A program made the position numbers and the translations under genes. Below the pieces are notes generated by a model. That model worked only from the letters and a program-made list of their open reading frames with translations. It was not told the DNA's origin and searched no databases. 29,696 nt of DNA from contig JAKCWW010007307.1 in NCBI GenBank assembly GCA_026260175.1, positions 1-29,696 of the forward strand, written 5' to 3'. This stretch comes from Reticulitermes lucifugus. Lineage: Eukaryota > Arthropoda > Insecta > Blattodea > Rhinotermitidae. Below, piece by piece: positions 21,656 through 29,696 of the stretch; the first letter of the stretch is position 1, and every line of letters starts with the position of its first letter.

Positions 21656-22265
21656 TAGCCACGATCGCAAAATTGCGAAAAGTGGCTATTAGCTTCGTTA
21701 TGTCTGTCTCTCCGTCCGTCGGTCGGTCCGCATGAAACAATTCGGCTCCCAATGGATGGATTTTCATTAAATTCGATATTTGAGATCTTCCAAAATCTGT
21801 CCAGAAAATTCAAGTTTTATTAAAACATGACAAGAGTAACGAGTACCTTACATGATGGCCCATTTACATAACATGATAATAACTCTCTGAATTCTTCGCA
21901 GATGAGAAATATTGAGACAAAACACACATTTTATATTCAATAATTTTTTTCCCGAAAATCGCGCCGTTTATGAGATAATGTGGAAAGAATATAATACGGC
22001 GCAAAGACGCAGTCTGTATTCCGGATAATTAAGGCAAGAATACAGACGCACACTCATAATATTTCATAATTATTATTGTTAAATGCAATACTAATATTTT
22101 GTAGCTCGACAACAGTGCAAACGGAACCAATTTTTGCATTTCCATGGCAACACTGAACACTTTTATATGTTGCCAGTTATGTTTACGCCAACACCAATAA
22201 AAAGGGAAGGTATTCCATGGCGACAACAGTTACGAGAAGGCGCCACAATGCAACCTTGTACGTAT
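21656..22265 (-). repeat. CATGCGGAC-family interspersed repeat, copy C (longest)
   Basis: On the minus strand it runs from GGTTGCATTGTGGCGCCTTC through GCCATGGAATACC, TTCCACATTATCTCATAAAC, AAAATGTGTGTTTTGTC, CTTGTCATGTTTTAATAAAA and GGGAGCCGAATTGTTTCATG. It ends in CTAATAGCCACTTTTCGC. At its end (21656-21688) TAGCCAC..CGCAA-AA-TTGCG..GTGGCTA forms a hairpin. There is no coding frame. Copies A and B are on the opposite strand 14 kb away. Confidence 0.75.
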
Positions 22266-22949
22266 ATTGTCTATCTTGTATATTTAGTACAAGTTTTCCC
22301 GTAAGTCTTACCAATTATCAAGATACTAAGCAAAAGAAGCGAAAGCGCCACAATTCTAACGCTGTACGTATCTTTCGTAACTTGTAATGAGAAACACAAC
22401 AGGATTACTCATTCATATGCCACACTGTAGCCTTCTGTGTTATTGCTCCTTGCAGTCCAATAGACAAGGATCCCGAAGCTGGAGACAGTACGTTCTACTG
22501 AAATGTTGGAGACCATACACGGCGTCATAAACCCGCACACCACACCACTGAAAAAGCTCCAAGTTAGGATATGAGGAAATAATCCTTAGAGAAATGTCAA
22601 TAATTATATTTTAGGGGTGTCTATATTGTGGATCCAAAAACTACTGAGATAGAAATTTCGAAAGAAAATTGCAAGAGAATTTGGGCACCAACTTACTTTT
22701 AACAATATTTTCACTTACTATGAAGCTGAATTCACGTCACAGCAAGCATTTAAGTTGTCGTGTTAAGAGCGAATGTTAATCAGCTTTAATTTGTATTAAA
22801 ATATTTCTGTACACTTTTCAGATATTACCGTAATATTTACTCTGAGTTTTTAGAATTACGGCGCTTCGAATAGGTTTGTTGCTCTTGAGACGCCGACAGT
22901 CACTAAACTGGTTAATAAATTCCTCGCCTTTTGTGTAACATGTTCAGTA
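22266..22949. other. No gene; a possible inverted foldback scrap
   Basis: ATGTTGGAGACCATACACGG followed by CGTCATAA near 22502-22530 resembles the reverse complement of the foldback core (CGCCGTGTAGTCTGG..AACGTT). Nothing else is recognised. Confidence 0.45.
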
Positions 22950-23160
22950 CCGGGTTTACAACAGTCCGTCCCTGGATCCTATTCTGAGGCACAAAAATCC
23001 AGTCCAAATTCTCATCCATTTTAAAATCATTCTCCATGCTACACCTAGGTCTCCGAAGCTGTACCTTCCCTTCACATTTTCCCAAAAACGTTTTTTATGT
23101 ATCTCATGTCTCTATGCATGTCGTACGTACAGCCCATCTCATCCTGTCTAGTGAAGGAAG
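22950..23160 (-). mobile_element. LINE-A ORF2 fragment, minus strand
   Basis: The minus strand reads RQDEMGCTYDMH, then YIKNVFGKM (equivalent to AYKVLVGKP), followed by an ENDFKMDEN-like reading (ATTTTAAAATGGATGAGA, equivalent to NIKMDL). Stops and frame changes are frequent. Order and spacing match LINE-A. Confidence 0.65.
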
Positions 23161-24054
23161 ATATTTACAGTGACACATGATAAACATTGTGCAACAGATG
23201 TTTAGTGAGATTTGCGCTGACATAGTTTTTTAACTGCATTTGGAATAAGTAGTATTCACTGATTTTATTCTACTTTGTGTTAAATAGGAATGTAAATAAT
23301 TATATAATGACACTATATTTTGGAAGCGAGCTTGAAGATGGGGGCCGATCCTGTCCCCGAAGAATAATGTTGTATTAATTATATTAATTTCGAAACGTCA
23401 GACAATAGAAAAAAATTCATAAAGTTATTATGTTAGATGTGGCAAAGAGATCACGTGGAATGTAACTGTTTCCAGGAGCTGAATCCAAAGGGCATCATCA
23501 TGTCCGCATTGTTGAACTCCACACAGTCTATGATACATAACGTTTACAACTACTACCTGTGGACACTCTCTTTAGCAGGTACGGTGCAAACCCTTTCGTT
23601 AACTCTCTCCGTGCTTCCCAAAATCTACCTCCTTTGTTTGCATATCTTCATAGTAACACGTCATAGGTAGTTAGTTTAAACTGCAAAATAGCTATAGAAA
23701 TTGTCGCAGGGCAAAGTCGATCAGCGCTCAAACCCGCAACCAATCAGCCAATTGACTTTTCAGTTAGTTAGTGGTTTCAAATTCCTAAAGATAATAGTAG
23801 CGTCTTATTTTGGAGTATTCTCCCTCCTAAACATGAAAAAAATTTGAATTATGAGATCGTTTTCTGTGTCAATATTGAAACTTTTGAACCAATTGACCGA
23901 TTTTTACGAAACTTAACTTGAACATTACGCTACTGGAAGACACCTCAGCGACGTACTTCCTAATCAGTAACAGCGAAATGATTGACGCGTGAAGTAACAT
24001 AAACGCCATTTAATTTAGAATCCTGAAGTGACTCAATGTAACAGATCTTGGAAA
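23161..24054. other. No gene; possible weak SINE remnant
   Basis: Minus-strand TTGGTTGCGGGTTTGAGCGC near 23730-23755 looks like a decayed box B region, but no partner box A was found. GAAGATGGGGGCCGATCCTG with TTTCGAAACGTCAG near 23333-23404 may be a decayed inverted foldback arm. Confidence 0.4.
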
Positions 24055-24240
24055 AATAAGTAATTTTTTAGGACTACGCTCTTCTGGGATATGACGCTGC
24101 GTCATTCGGTAATAGGTTCCCGACCTTTGGAAGGCACTGTTTTTATTCAAAACGTCGGAAACCGATGATCCAGTGACGCAGCATCATATGCTAGAGTAAC
24201 GAATTCATCTTCACATCGTCGTGAAAACCTCAAGACAAGA
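24055..24240. repeat. Foldback (inverted-repeat) element FB2
   Basis: The left arm, CTCTTCTGGGATATGACGCT followed by GCGTCATTCGGTAATAGGTT and CCCGACCTTT (24080-24130), pairs with the reverse complement of 24150-24200. That reads CTCTAGCATATGATGCTGCG, TCACTGGATCATCGGTTTCC and GACGTTT. The two arms face each other across about 20 bases. The right flank, CGTGAAAACCTCAAGACAAG, matches the outer end of FB1. Confidence 0.75.
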
Positions 24241-25169
24241 TAAACAATATTTTCTAAACCTCAAGATCTTCTAAGCAACTTTTGCTACCGATATATATAT
24301 TTTCGAACACCAACATGCAGATAGTGAGAAAATTCCCATTGGCTATCTAGCCGAAAGCTAGACGTGTGAAATCTGGTAAGCAGGCATATCACATAGCATT
24401 ACATTTTATTTGTAGGTCAGTAATTAAAAACATAGTAAGGTTGAAGGCCTTTAAGGATATAGTGAAAGCGGGATACATGTCGACCATTTTCAAAAATCGT
24501 TATGAAACTTACGGATCATGCTTAGGTAGGTGCAAACAGCACAGATATAATCATTAATACCTGTTTTATCAATATTGGGTCTAACAAAGTTACACTATTT
24601 ACTGAATACATCCAAGTTTAAATTTATAAAAAATACAATTTTTTGTTGTCTGCCCCAATCTCGTGCTTGGGACAGCTGACAGTGCTGTAGGGATTGTGGG
24701 GCTAATTGCTTGTGGCAGACTTGTGTGCAAAATTTTGTACCAGTATTGACATGTGACACTAAATGATAGCGTGTGAGCTTTAAAATGATGCACGAACTGT
24801 AGCAATGTAACTGTCCGTTTACGATATACAGCTATTTAACATAACGTATTTACTTTAGAATTTCCTGAAGATGGCCAACTTGTGTATTGAATTCTTCCAA
24901 CTAAAGTACTGACCTCAAAGTTTTATAACTCATATTGCAATTAAAATATTTTCTGTAGTGAAAGCAGATCCTTATAACAGCTGCCGTTAGTGCGGTTTTA
25001 CATAATTTAGAGTAACTGGGACACGCTGTTAGTTGACCTTTGCAATGCTTAACATGAGATATCTCCTTCCGAAACGCGAAAATGTTTCTTATTCAGCTGT
25101 CGGTAAACCAGGAGTTTGTACAGAACTCACAAAGGCTACTTATCTATTGCGTATTTCTGTAGTCGTACA

Positions 25170-25204
<35 letters not shown>

Positions 25205-25510
25205 AAAGTCTAATATTTAGTGTATGTTTCACCAGGTTTAACGTTCTGTCCACAGAGGGCACTTAAGTGTTTTGTATGGCTCTCGGAGCAAACAGGTATC
25301 ACTTCTCTAAATAGCATGATCTGATTGGTTTTTTAGCCGAGATGGAGGGAGTTGGCTGCGTAGTACGAACAGAATCTTGAAATGTAGTTCCGGTTAATGT
25401 TAGTTTTTCAAGGGTAAATTCAGAAACGTTTCGTTGAAATAGTTATAACTAATCGAAAGCAACAACTTTATGTAAAGGTAAGAGTGCTTGTTGCTTTATT
25501 GCTGATGCAG
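24241..25510. other. No gene recognised; upstream of the ELOVL exon
   Basis: It contains an (ATT)n microsatellite at 25172-25204. The base composition is AT-rich. It should be intron of the elongase gene if its start lies further left, but I found no convincing upstream coding exon. The exon at 25511 is preceded by the pyrimidine-containing acceptor TTGCTTTATTGCTGATGCAG. Confidence 0.5.
25172..25204 (+). repeat. (ATT)n microsatellite
   Basis: About ten uninterrupted ATT units. Confidence 0.95.
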
Positions 25511-25698
25511 ATCATCGAACGCGCGGATGGCCTCTAGTCGACTCTCCGATGCCCACAGTGTTGTACACCGTTCTGTACCTGGCCATCGTATGGGCTGGAC
25601 CTAGACTTATGAAGAACCGCCAGCCATTCAGGCTAACATGGGCTCTCATACCTTACAATCTTTCAATGGCGGCCCTCAATTTCTACATAGCGAGTGAG
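25511..25698 (+). CDS. ELOVL very-long-chain fatty acid elongase, N-terminal internal exon (partial gene)
   Basis: ELOVL proteins are endoplasmic-reticulum 3-ketoacyl-CoA synthases. They condense malonyl-CoA with a long acyl-CoA, the rate-limiting step of fatty-acid elongation; in insects they supply cuticular hydrocarbon and pheromone precursors. The exon opens after acceptor GCAG with a split codon (first base supplied by the previous exon; G would give Asp). It reads [D]HRTRGWPLVDSPMP, then a hydrophobic first membrane segment (TVLYTVLYLAIVWAG), then the family motif GPRLMKNRQPFRL, then ALIPYNLSMAALNFYIASE. The D-x-R-x-x-W-P-L..SP and GPR-M..R-PF-L motifs are diagnostic. It ends in phase 0 at GAG|GTAAGT (25696-25704). 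The in-frame ATG at 25549 is internal, not the start. The length, 188 bp, fits an exon. The frame beyond the donor is intron. Subfamily is probably insect ELOVL1/4/7-like, not resolvable from this part. Confidence 0.92.
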
Positions 25699-25799
25699 GT
25701 AAGTGCTAGGAGGTGCACAGCAAAACAGCTTTATAGTTCATATGTGCTGCACTGCGAGGTCCTTCAGTCAGCTAATCCCGCAAATAAATTTAGTAAGAC

Positions 25800-26062
25800 C
25801 AAATGAATGGGTGTGAAATCTAGTCTCTCGCCACAAGGGAAGGAAAGATTGCAGGTGTCTGAGAAAGGGCTGTTGAGAATATCTGCATCTAAGAAACAAG
25901 AAGCGACAGGAGGGAATACAAATCTATATCTTGAATAACTTCGTTAATTTCTAGGCCTACTCTTCATCAAATTTTATTGAGGAAATAAAAGGGACGACAA
26001 CAGAATGGGCATGGCTTATAGCACAAGGGGTCAATGAGGCAACAGAAATTAATATGGAGATT
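25800..26062 (+). mobile_element. LINE-A ORF2 fragment inside the ELOVL intron
   Basis: NGCEI-stop-SLATREGKIAGV (equivalent to YGCETWSLTLREEHRLRVFE), then RAVENICI, then a RREYKS-like reading, then ATTTTATTGAGGAAATAAAA and AATGGGCATGGC (equivalent to the RMRWAGHVA region). Same orientation as the host gene, starting only about 100 bp after the donor site. Confidence 0.7.
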
Positions 26063-26099
26063 TTTGTAACACTAACAAAGCGAAGAGATAATGAGATAT

Positions 26100-26215
26100 G
26101 CCTTCCACACAGCAGTGAATGTTAAGACTATTTTCTTCTGTGTTCAGAGACAGTTTCATTGGTGGCTCCTAACGTTTCGGAGAAAATTACTGTCTCCATA
26201 TTCAGGCTTTGTATC
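26100..26215 (+). repeat. Foldback-family repeat, one arm
   Basis: CACAGCAGTGAATGTTAAGA, then TTTTCTTCTGTG, then CTAACGTTTCGGAGAAAATT and ACTGTCTCCATATTCAGG follow the full length of the foldback arm. Confidence 0.65.
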
Positions 26216-27639
26216 AGAATATTGAAAATGTATCTTGTAAAAATTTAATAAACACTAAGGACAACTACAGATAATAATGTTTAAAAAAACACATTTTTGT
26301 TTTTATGAAAGAAGGGTGCTCAGCACTGCATGATTCTTCCATCAAAGCATGGAACATTTGAAGCATTAAGTTCACCTGAAAAGCAAGTTCGCACATCACA
26401 GTACACAAAGTCCGTCTCCGTTCCATAGAAGAGTTGGTTAATGCTGTTCAGGGATAAAATTGACATATATTGTGAGAATTAAAGTAAATACATAAATATC
26501 CTGCGGTGAGCGAAATGCAGCATTTTGATTGTTAAAACAACTGACGTTACGTGCAGTAACCACTGTATTTTAAAGGCTAACCGACAAAAGATACTGGCAG
26601 TAATGACTTCATCGTGCCCACAGACAACACAGCAGTGCAGGCCAACTTTTAGCTGTATGCAATACTTTATTTACACTTTCCAGAATGTAAGAAAATTGAG
26701 CAGAATAAGTAGACCTAGATATCATCAGTCTACTAAACGCCAGCATATGCATCTCTTAACTCTCACACTCCATGGCAATTTTCTGCCGACTCGTCTATCA
26801 AGAAAATTCCTGGAAAAGGCTTGATCTGTAATTTGAAGAACGTGTACTGAAAACACCGTTGTATCGCCCTCTTTGTATATGCAGTGATTTATGAGTCATG
26901 GACGTAACTGGAGATGATTTCCTAGGTTTTTGTGATGAAACTTTCACATACATATGTGTCCGATTTCGATGGGTTACGGAGTTATGGCTCCTTAAAACTT
27001 AGAATAAAAGGCAAGGATTATTGAAAAGATACGGAGTAAATTAGTAAGCAAACAAATTAGCATATAAATTTAACGTATATTTTCAACTTCAAGGACGAAA
27101 CTGCCTTTAATTTACACTGGAAAATCCCACCCTCAGCTGCAATGCACCTCGCCGCCTGGTTTTGAACAGCTCGCTCGCAAGTGCAAGAGACGCCATTCAG
27201 AGGATATCTAGAAAAGATAGGAAAGGGCCTGAAAGTTATTAGCTATTCTCAAGCTTCAGTGCTGTAAACAGCGCTTGCTCAAGGTCGCGTACCGTGTACG
27301 CGCGTTTCATGAACTGCGTTTAGAAGAGTTATAAAGCACTGATAGCACCATAACCATTGAGACTAGTACCTATGCTGAAATGTTATTTTTATCATAATGA
27401 CCTGCGAAATCATTTCCTACAGTAATATTCACACCTCACGAATTGCCCTCTATGGAAACACACACACTCGAGTACGTATATGTCTCTGTGTGTGTGAGTA
27501 TAGGTAATGATTAAAGTTCCTCCTCTCCTTACAAACCACCACACGAAAACGTATAGCTTGGGACTGAACTCTACAGTTCTCTTTCCCCATTCATTTCTCC
27601 AGCTTCTAGGGGCACAAACCTGGAGTTTCGAACTGTATA

Positions 27640-27862
27640 GTATGTGGAGCGGAAGTATAACTCGGTGCATTTTAACCTCTGTACTTTGTGGAGGTAATTG
27701 GTTATCGCCATGGCCGGGACCCATTGGAGGCTGGGTGGGATTCAGAGACAGTATAGACGCAGTGAAGAAGAAACAAATGATTTTCAGAAATCCATCCCCG
27801 GTCATTCCAGCTGTCAGCCAAACCATTACACTGACTCAGCTATATATATAATATATATATTT
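27640..27862 (+). repeat. GGWVG-type interspersed repeat with (AT)n tail
   Basis: Plus-strand translation RCILTSVLCGGNWLSPWPGP, then IGGWVGFRDSIDAVKKKQ, then PAVSQTITLTQL is a repeat signature I know from many insect conceptual translations (GGEWSASRPG..THWIGGWVGPRAGLDAV..QSLYRLSYP). The CCCATTGGAGGCTGGGTGGG core is near 27720. It ends in the TATATATATAATATATATAT tract. It is not a functional protein, and the long frames on both strands (27410-27826, 27507-27851) are by-products. Confidence 0.65.
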
Positions 27863-28115
27863 TTTCATAGCTCGACAGCCGTCGTGGGCCAAGGCCTCCT
27901 CATTTTCGAGGTTTCGAGATCACACCCAGACACACCACACTAGGTATGACTCCTCCAGACGAGTGATCAGCCCGTCGCAGAGACCTCTACCTGACAACGC
28001 ACAACACTCACAAGAGACAGACATCCATGCCCCCGGTGGGATTCGAACCCACATTCCCAGTAAGCGAGCGGCCGCACACCCACGCCTTAGACCGCACGGC
28101 CACTGGGATCGGCCC
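27863..28115 (-). mobile_element. tRNA-derived SINE, near full length
   Basis: On the minus strand, box A (GTGGCCGTGCGGTCTAAGGC, about 28103-28084) and box B (GGGTTCGAATCCC, 28050-28038) have type-II tRNA spacing. They are close to Leu/Ser tRNA consensus. A tRNA-unrelated body follows (GAGTGTTGTGCGTTGTCAGG, CTAGTGTGGTGTGTCTGGGT, CCTTGGCCCACGACGGCTGT), with a short A/AT-rich tail at 27837-27870. It is GC-richer than its surroundings and appears relatively young. Opposite orientation to the ELOVL gene. It is not a tRNA gene: the 3' part continues as SINE body and there is no matching acceptor stem. Confidence 0.8.
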
Positions 28116-28209
28116 AGCAATATGTATACCCCCCTCCCCTAAAATATATCCGCGTAAGAGATGAATGTATAGTTTGTGCGGTTAACACTGCTTTCTGTTT
28201 TGTTCACAG

Positions 28210-28290
28210 CTGTTCAGTGCCTCCACAAAGCTCAAGTACAGTTATGTGTGTCAGCCCATAACGCGTCTCTCCCATCCAGAAGAATTACGG
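28210..28290 (+). CDS. ELOVL very-long-chain fatty acid elongase, next exon (partial gene)
   Basis: An 81-bp exon of 27 codons in phase 0/0. It starts after TTGTTCACAG with LFSASTKLKYSYVCQP and continues ITRLSHPEELR to the donor CGG|GTGAGA at 28291. LKYSYVCQP followed by a charged stretch ending in EELR is the conserved loop that, in insect ELOVLs, immediately precedes an ALWWYY..K block. It joins the exon ending IASE at 25698 without changing frame, giving ASE-LFSASTKLKYSYVCQP, in line with family order. The catalytic histidine box (HxxHH) and the remaining membrane segments should follow in exons beyond 29696. I found no WWYY-encoding exon before the window end. The open frame that extends past the donor is not coding. 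Confidence 0.9.
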
Positions 28291-28969
28291 GTGAGAACGA
28301 AGTAGTAACTGCAGATACACAACCATGTATAACTTGGCAAGTAGAGCTCAAACATTAGATACTCGAGGTTAAATTTTAACAACTATAGAGACCAACACTA
28401 AAGAGACAAAATATGTACAGTAAAAATAAAATGAAATTAAGTATTTTACATAAATGCACTCGCAGTGTACACAGTCAGACAAATAACCTGATACTTAGCA
28501 CCAAAATATCGGAAAACAAGATGGCCCGATTTAAGAGACAATAGGTGTACTAGTAAAATAAAGACAGTGTCTTAAACTAAAAAGAAAAACGTACACACAA
28601 ATCTTTGGAATGTACAAACATGAAGATACATATCATCACATCGGAATGACGTTGGCAGTTGAAAGTCTTCAGTTTCATACACAACAGCCCAGTTGACTAT
28701 AGGGCAAATTAACTATGCACCAATAAAACATGTTTTGTTCTTAGATACCCACTAATACATATGAATTTAGACAAAATTTGGCAACGAAAATTCTTCAGCG
28801 TTTTGAAAACCACATGAGGTGTTTCATTTTATATTAAAATAAAATAAAGAACCACAAATGTTCTTGGGCGGAATTATTCTATTCGTATTTTATTCACATA
28901 AATAATCAATTTTAGACGAATCATAGCCAGTATTACGTAAATTGAAGATGCTCACATTGGTGAATATTT
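28291..28969. other. ELOVL intron sequence, nothing recognised
   Basis: AT-rich, starting with the donor GTGAGA. No exon or identifiable repeat before the foldback element at 28970. Confidence 0.6.
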
Positions 28970-29195
28970 TAAAATAATTAAGAGTGCTGTCTTCTGGAAT
29001 GTTATTCTGTGGAGTCTACTAGATGGTTTACCACCTTTCCACATCCACCTTCAAGGCAGAAAAATTATAAGAACATCTACCCTGAAGATGGAGGTAGCAT
29101 TTTTTCTGAAACGTCTGTAATAATCCATCAGACTACACACGGTTATATGCCAGAAAACTTCAGTCCTAATTATACAGAGAACTTCCACTTTCAGG
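28970..29195. repeat. Foldback (inverted-repeat) element FB3
   Basis: The left arm, CTGTCTTCTGGAATGTTATT, CTGTGGAGTCTACTAGATGG, then CATCCACCTTCAAGG (28987-29056), pairs by eye with the reverse complement of 29075-29165. That reads AGTTTTCTGGCATATAACCG, TGTGTAGTCTGATGGATTAT, then CTACCTCCATCTTCAGGG. This arrangement of two facing arms is the same as in FB1 and FB2. A 149-codon frame (29009-29458) starts inside it and is not a gene. Confidence 0.7.
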
Positions 29196-29696
29196 TAGCT
29201 TGTAATTATCTATGCACCCTCCCTCATTTATTAAAGTGCTTTTCGTCCACTAAACTGCATTTCGCCGTGCTCTGGTCGTTCCCAGATAGCCAATGCAGTC
29301 TGGTGGTATTATGTCTCCAAGCTCATCGAATTCTGCGACACATTCTTTTTCATCTTACGGAAGAAAGAAAACCAGCTGACATTCCTACACGTGTACCACC
29401 ATTCCACAATGTTCTCATTGTGGTGGATCGGCATCAAATGGGTGCCCAGTGGATCTAGTGAGTACAAGTTAAAACTAACCACTTAACACAGTGCCAGGAC
29501 AGCTAACACACATCGCCTTTCGCAACTGTCATCATGTAAAAAAAACTCTTACTGAAACTGCACGGCTTTTCCCGTGAATTTAAAAAAAATCGGGGTAGGT
29601 AGTGTCGGAGTCACTACCGCTGAGGTTTTTGGTGGAAAACGTCTTACCCAGGCGGTGTTGTAGGGGCGGGGTGTTTGTAGGGTTGGTAAGAAAGAA
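29196..29696. other. ELOVL intron sequence, nothing recognised
   Basis: No exon with ELOVL histidine-box motifs. A G-rich, GC-richer patch at 29590-29690 (GGTAGTGTCGGAGTCACTAC, GGGGCGGGGTG) is unexplained and may be the start of another repeat. Confidence 0.5.

Larger units (their letters stand above)
25699..28209 (+). other. ELOVL intron (2511 bp) loaded with repeats
   Basis: GTAAGT opens it and TTCTGTTTTGTTCACAG closes it. Both flanking exons are in phase 0 at this junction. Inside are a LINE-A fragment, a foldback arm, a GGWVG-type repeat and a SINE, listed separately. The part from 26216 to 27639 shows nothing else I recognise. Confidence 0.85.

Noticed and set aside
25440..25510. Possible upstream ELOVL exon ending at AAAG|GTAAGAG (25475)
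   Set aside because: It would leave an intron of about 35 bp, too short, and the preceding sequence has no ELOVL-like reading.
27410..27851. Long frames on both strands (138 codons minus, 114 codons plus)
   Set aside because: They mutually overlap and cover a GGWVG-type interspersed repeat; the plus-strand reading matches known repeat translations rather than a gene.
28038..28103. Possible tRNA gene on the minus strand
   Set aside because: Box A and box B are good, but the acceptor stem does not pair and the sequence continues as a SINE body and tail.
29009..29458. 149-codon plus-strand open frame
   Set aside because: It starts inside foldback element FB3, its N-terminal part translates repeat sequence, and no domain or splice context supports it.

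Overview
This is a eukaryotic window, AT-rich and gene-poor, that looks like an insect genome. The basis is a spliced fatty-acid elongase (ELOVL) gene of insect type and dense, decayed retrotransposon and tRNA-derived SINE fragments. The repeat types resemble those I associate with cockroaches and termites (Blattodea); that lineage is an inference, not shown by a diagnostic gene. There are no bacterial operons, no CRISPR array and no convincing tRNA or rRNA gene.

Layout. Positions 1-395 hold the 3' end of a non-LTR retrotransposon (LINE-A) and its simple-repeat tail. Positions 592-3737 are one complete but inactivated DNA transposon of the Transib/RAG1 superfamily. It has terminal inverted repeats that start with CACAGTG, a 5-bp target duplication (CATTG) and a minus-strand transposase pseudogene with many stops and frameshifts. 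It appears to sit inside a minus-strand SINE (tail at about 541-591, head at 3738-3898). From 3.9 to 25.5 kb I see no host gene. This stretch is intergenic or intronic DNA filled with LINE-A fragments on both strands, a second LINE fragment (LINE-B, 11.2-11.7 kb), further SINEs, three copies of a repeat containing CATGCGGAC (7.1, 7.7 and 21.7 kb), a 108-bp mariner-like MITE (16883-16990), a family of foldback repeats, and microsatellites.

The one host gene is at the right. Two plus-strand exons of an ELOVL very-long-chain fatty acid elongase lie at 25511-25698 and 28210-28290, separated by a 2.5-kb intron that carries a LINE-A fragment, a foldback half, another interspersed repeat and a SINE. 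Earlier exon(s) with the start codon were not identified. The exons with the histidine-box catalytic core are not in this window and should lie beyond its right end.

The main discovery candidate is the Transib-like element. Both ends carry the exact heptamer used by vertebrate V(D)J recombination signals, and the coding remains still show the two catalytic aspartates. The position I align with the catalytic glutamate is now a stop codon. Repeat-family names used here (LINE-A, LINE-B, foldback and so on) are labels for this report.
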